This document shows, in pieces, positions 5,979 to 7,523 of a stretch of DNA of 7,523 nt. Source of the stretch: 66-474 sp035547895 (GTDB lineage Bacteria > Pseudomonadota > Gammaproteobacteria > Xanthomonadales > Rhodanobacteraceae); contig DASZTT010000040.1 in assembly GCA_035547895.1 (NCBI GenBank), positions 1 through 7,523 on the forward strand. Reading direction: 5' to 3'. Position 1 is the stretch's first letter. Every line of letters begins with the position of its first letter. The position numbers were made by a program, and so were the translations under genes. The notes under the pieces are model-generated. The model saw only the letters and a list, made by a program, of their open reading frames with translations. It did no database searches and was not told where the DNA came from.

Positions 5979-6913
5979 CACCCAAACGCTACGTCGTCCT
6001 CGGGGGCACCGGATTCATCGGCAGCCACCTGCTCGCCGCGCTGGCCGGCGACGGCCATCGCATCACCGTGCTCAGCCGCAACCGCGAGCAGAAGCGCGCG
6101 ATCAACGTGCTGCCCAACGTGCGCACCGTCAGCACCGACGTTTACGATCGCGCGTCGCTGGAGAAATACATCGCCGGCAACGATGCCGTCATCAACCTGG
6201 TCGGCATCCTCAATGAAACCGGCGACGCCACGTTCACGCACGCGCACGTCGATCTCACCGCCACGCTGATCGCGGCGTGCCGCCAGGCGGGCGTGCGCCG
6301 CATCCATTTGATGAGTTCGCTGAATGCCGGCAACCGCGCGTCGAAATACCTGAAGACGCGCGGCGAAGCCGAGGCGCAGGTGCGCAACTCCGGCATGGAG
6401 TGGACGATCTACCGGCCCAGCGTGGTGTACGGCGACGGCGACAGCTTCGTGTCCCGGTTTTTGAAGCTGCTGCGCATGGGTCCGGTGTTCCCGGTCGCGC
6501 AGCCGCACGCGAAATTCCAGCCGGCCTACGTCGGCGACATCGCACAGGCGATTCGGCACTGCCTCGGTGACCGCGCGGGCATCGGCAAGATCCACGAACT
6601 GTACGGCCCCGACACGCTGGAACTGATCGCGATCGTGCGGATGATCCGCGACGCCGCGGGCCTGCGCCGCGCGGTGCTGCCGTTGCCGAACCTGCTCGGA
6701 CACCTGCAGGCGATCGCGGCCGAAATGATTCCGGGCAAACCCTTCTCGCGCGACAACTTCAATTCGCTGGGCGTCGATTCGGTCGGCAGCCGCGACGGCT
6801 TCGCCGAACTCGGCATCACGCCGCGCCGCTTCGCCGCGATGCTGCCGGTGGTGCTCGGGCAGTACTCGACGGAGCGCCGCATGAACATCGCCCGCCTCAC
6901 CCAGGACACCTGA
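5975..6913 (+). CDS. NDUFA9-like atypical short-chain dehydrogenase/reductase family protein
   Basis: This 312-residue protein has an N-terminal Rossmann fold with the nucleotide-binding loop G10-G-T-G-F-I-G16 right after the first strand, and an acidic residue (D55) in the TDVYD segment that typically sits near the cofactor. INLVGILNE (73-81), HLMSSLNAG (111-119), YRPSVVYGDGD (146-156) and FQPAYVGDIAQAI (181-193) match the pattern of bacterial proteins annotated as complex I NDUFA9 subunit family or NAD(P)H-binding, atypical SDR. No signal peptide or clear membrane helix is seen, so it is probably cytoplasmic or peripheral. The catalytic Tyr-x-x-x-Lys of classical SDRs reads Y125-L-K-T-R129 here. 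The start codon overlaps the slt stop (ATGA), so the two are translationally coupled. A role in quinone biosynthesis or respiratory-complex assembly has been suggested for relatives. The exact reaction is unknown, and mitochondrial NDUFA9 is a non-catalytic subunit. Confidence 0.85.
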   Translation: MTPKRYVVLGGTGFIGSHLLAALAGDGHRITVLSRNREQKRAINVLPNVRTVSTDVYDRASLEKYIAGNDAVINLVGILNETGDATFTHAHVDLTATLIAACRQAGVRRIHLMSSLNAGNRASKYLKTRGEAEAQVRNSGMEWTIYRPSVVYGDGDSFVSRFLKLLRMGPVFPVAQPHAKFQPAYVGDIAQAIRHCLGDRAGIGKIHELYGPDTLELIAIVRMIRDAAGLRRAVLPLPNLLGHLQAIAAEMIPGKPFSRDNFNSLGVDSVGSRDGFAELGITPRRFAAMLPVVLGQYSTERRMNIARLTQDT

Positions 6914-6915
6914 GC

Positions 6916-7523
6916 ATGCCCGCGCACCGCGTGTACCTGGTCGGCGGCGCGGTGCGCGACGAGTTGCTGGGCCGCGCGCATTTCGATCGCGACTACGTGG
7001 TGGTCGGCGCGGCGCCGGAAGACCTGCTGGCGCTCGGCTACAAGCCGGTCGGCAAGGATTTCCCGGTGTTCCTGCATCCCGACACCGGCGAGGAATACGC
7101 GCTCGCGCGCACCGAACGCAAGACCGGCCCGGGCTACCACGGCTTCAGTTTCCATGCCGCGCCCGACGTGACGCTGGAAGACGACCTCGCGCGCCGCGAC
7201 CTCACCATCAACGCGAGGGCGCGCGACGAACCGGGCGCGCTGGTCGATCCGCATGGCGGCGCGAACGATTGGCGCGAACGCGTGTTGCGGCACGTGTCGC
7301 CCGCGTTCGCGGAAGACCCGGTGCGCATCCTGCGCGTCGCGCGTTTCCTGGCGCGCTACGCGCCGCTCGGTTTCCGCATCGCCGACGAAACCATGGCGAT
7401 GATGCGCGCGATGGTCGAAGCCGGCGAAGCCGCGCACCTCGTGCCCGAACGCGTATGGCAGGAAACGCGCAAGGCGCTGGCCGAACCCGCGCCCTCGGCC
7501 TTCGTGCACGCGTTGCGCGAATG
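6916..7523 (+). CDS. cca: CCA-adding tRNA nucleotidyltransferase, 3' end missing
   Basis: The enzyme adds or repairs the CCA end of tRNAs using CTP and ATP. The visible 202 residues align from memory with the first half of E. coli Cca (412 residues): VGGAVRDELLG (9-19, nucleotide-binding turn), D24-R-D26 (metal-binding carboxylates), DFPVFLHP (48-55), EEYALARTERK (59-69), LEDDLARRDLTINA (87-100, including RRD), EDPVRILRVARF (133-144) and PERVWQET (177-184, tRNA-binding neck motifs). All positions expected to bind metal and nucleotide are present. The C-terminal body and any HD phosphohydrolase domain would lie beyond the window. The gene starts two bases after the stop of the SDR gene with AGGA at 6903-6906, so it belongs to the slt operon. 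The frame has no stop up to base 7523. Confidence 0.95.
   Translation, partial: MPAHRVYLVGGAVRDELLGRAHFDRDYVVVGAAPEDLLALGYKPVGKDFPVFLHPDTGEEYALARTERKTGPGYHGFSFHAAPDVTLEDDLARRDLTINARARDEPGALVDPHGGANDWRERVLRHVSPAFAEDPVRILRVARFLARYAPLGFRIADETMAMMRAMVEAGEAAHLVPERVWQETRKALAEPAPSAFVHALRE

Noticed and set aside
4743..5981. 412-codon open frame on the minus strand opposite slt
   Set aside because: It lies fully over a gene with clear Slt motifs. Its product is Arg-rich without recognisable domains, as expected for the reverse strand of high-GC coding DNA.
1..7523. CRISPR arrays, tRNA or rRNA genes, phage or defence genes
   Set aside because: I saw no regularly spaced direct repeats, no tRNA cloverleaf with a T-loop consensus, and no integrase, nuclease-defence or toxin-antitoxin motifs on either strand.

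Overview
The window is a gene-dense, high-GC stretch with all genes on the + strand. The gene content (di-haem cytochrome c4 followed by two dsbA-type genes and an endonuclease/exonuclease/phosphatase gene, then slt, an NDUFA9-like gene and cca) and the strong GC bias at third codon positions suggest a gammaproteobacterium of the Lysobacterales (Xanthomonadaceae/Rhodanobacteraceae type). This placement is inferred from gene order and composition and was not tested by a search.

Layout. (1) 1-2046 is an envelope redox block: the 3' part of a cytochrome c4-like gene, a secreted DsbA-like oxidoreductase with a CPAC active site, and one base later a second DsbA-like protein with a CPHC active site and a probable lipoprotein anchor. 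(2) 2047-2902 holds a short inverted repeat, a probable leaderless promoter and a cytoplasmic EEP-superfamily phosphohydrolase. (3) 3019-3627 encodes an unrecognised secreted protein built from two diverged copies of one module, closed by a clear intrinsic terminator. (4) 3673-3932 is non-coding. It contains a 109-bp palindromic element with perfect 13-bp ends and nested hairpins, and then a probable leaderless promoter. (5) 3933-7523 is a tight operon: Slt-type lytic transglycosylase, NDUFA9-like atypical SDR (ATGA overlap), and the CCA-adding enzyme (2-base gap), which is cut by the window end.

How the genes fit together. The first block concerns periplasmic redox chemistry: electron transfer through c-type haem, and disulfide formation by two thioredoxin-fold enzymes that appear specialised by active-site dipeptide and by cell location. 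The second operon joins peptidoglycan turnover, a putative quinone/NAD(P)-related protein and tRNA 3'-end maturation. These have no obvious common pathway and look like a housekeeping cluster.

Most of the window is ordinary housekeeping sequence and I do not see a convincing new defence or mobile system. The items most worth a second look are the diverged DsbA pair, the internally duplicated secreted protein, the palindromic intergenic element, and two promoters whose -10 boxes both lie exactly 7 bases before the start codon.
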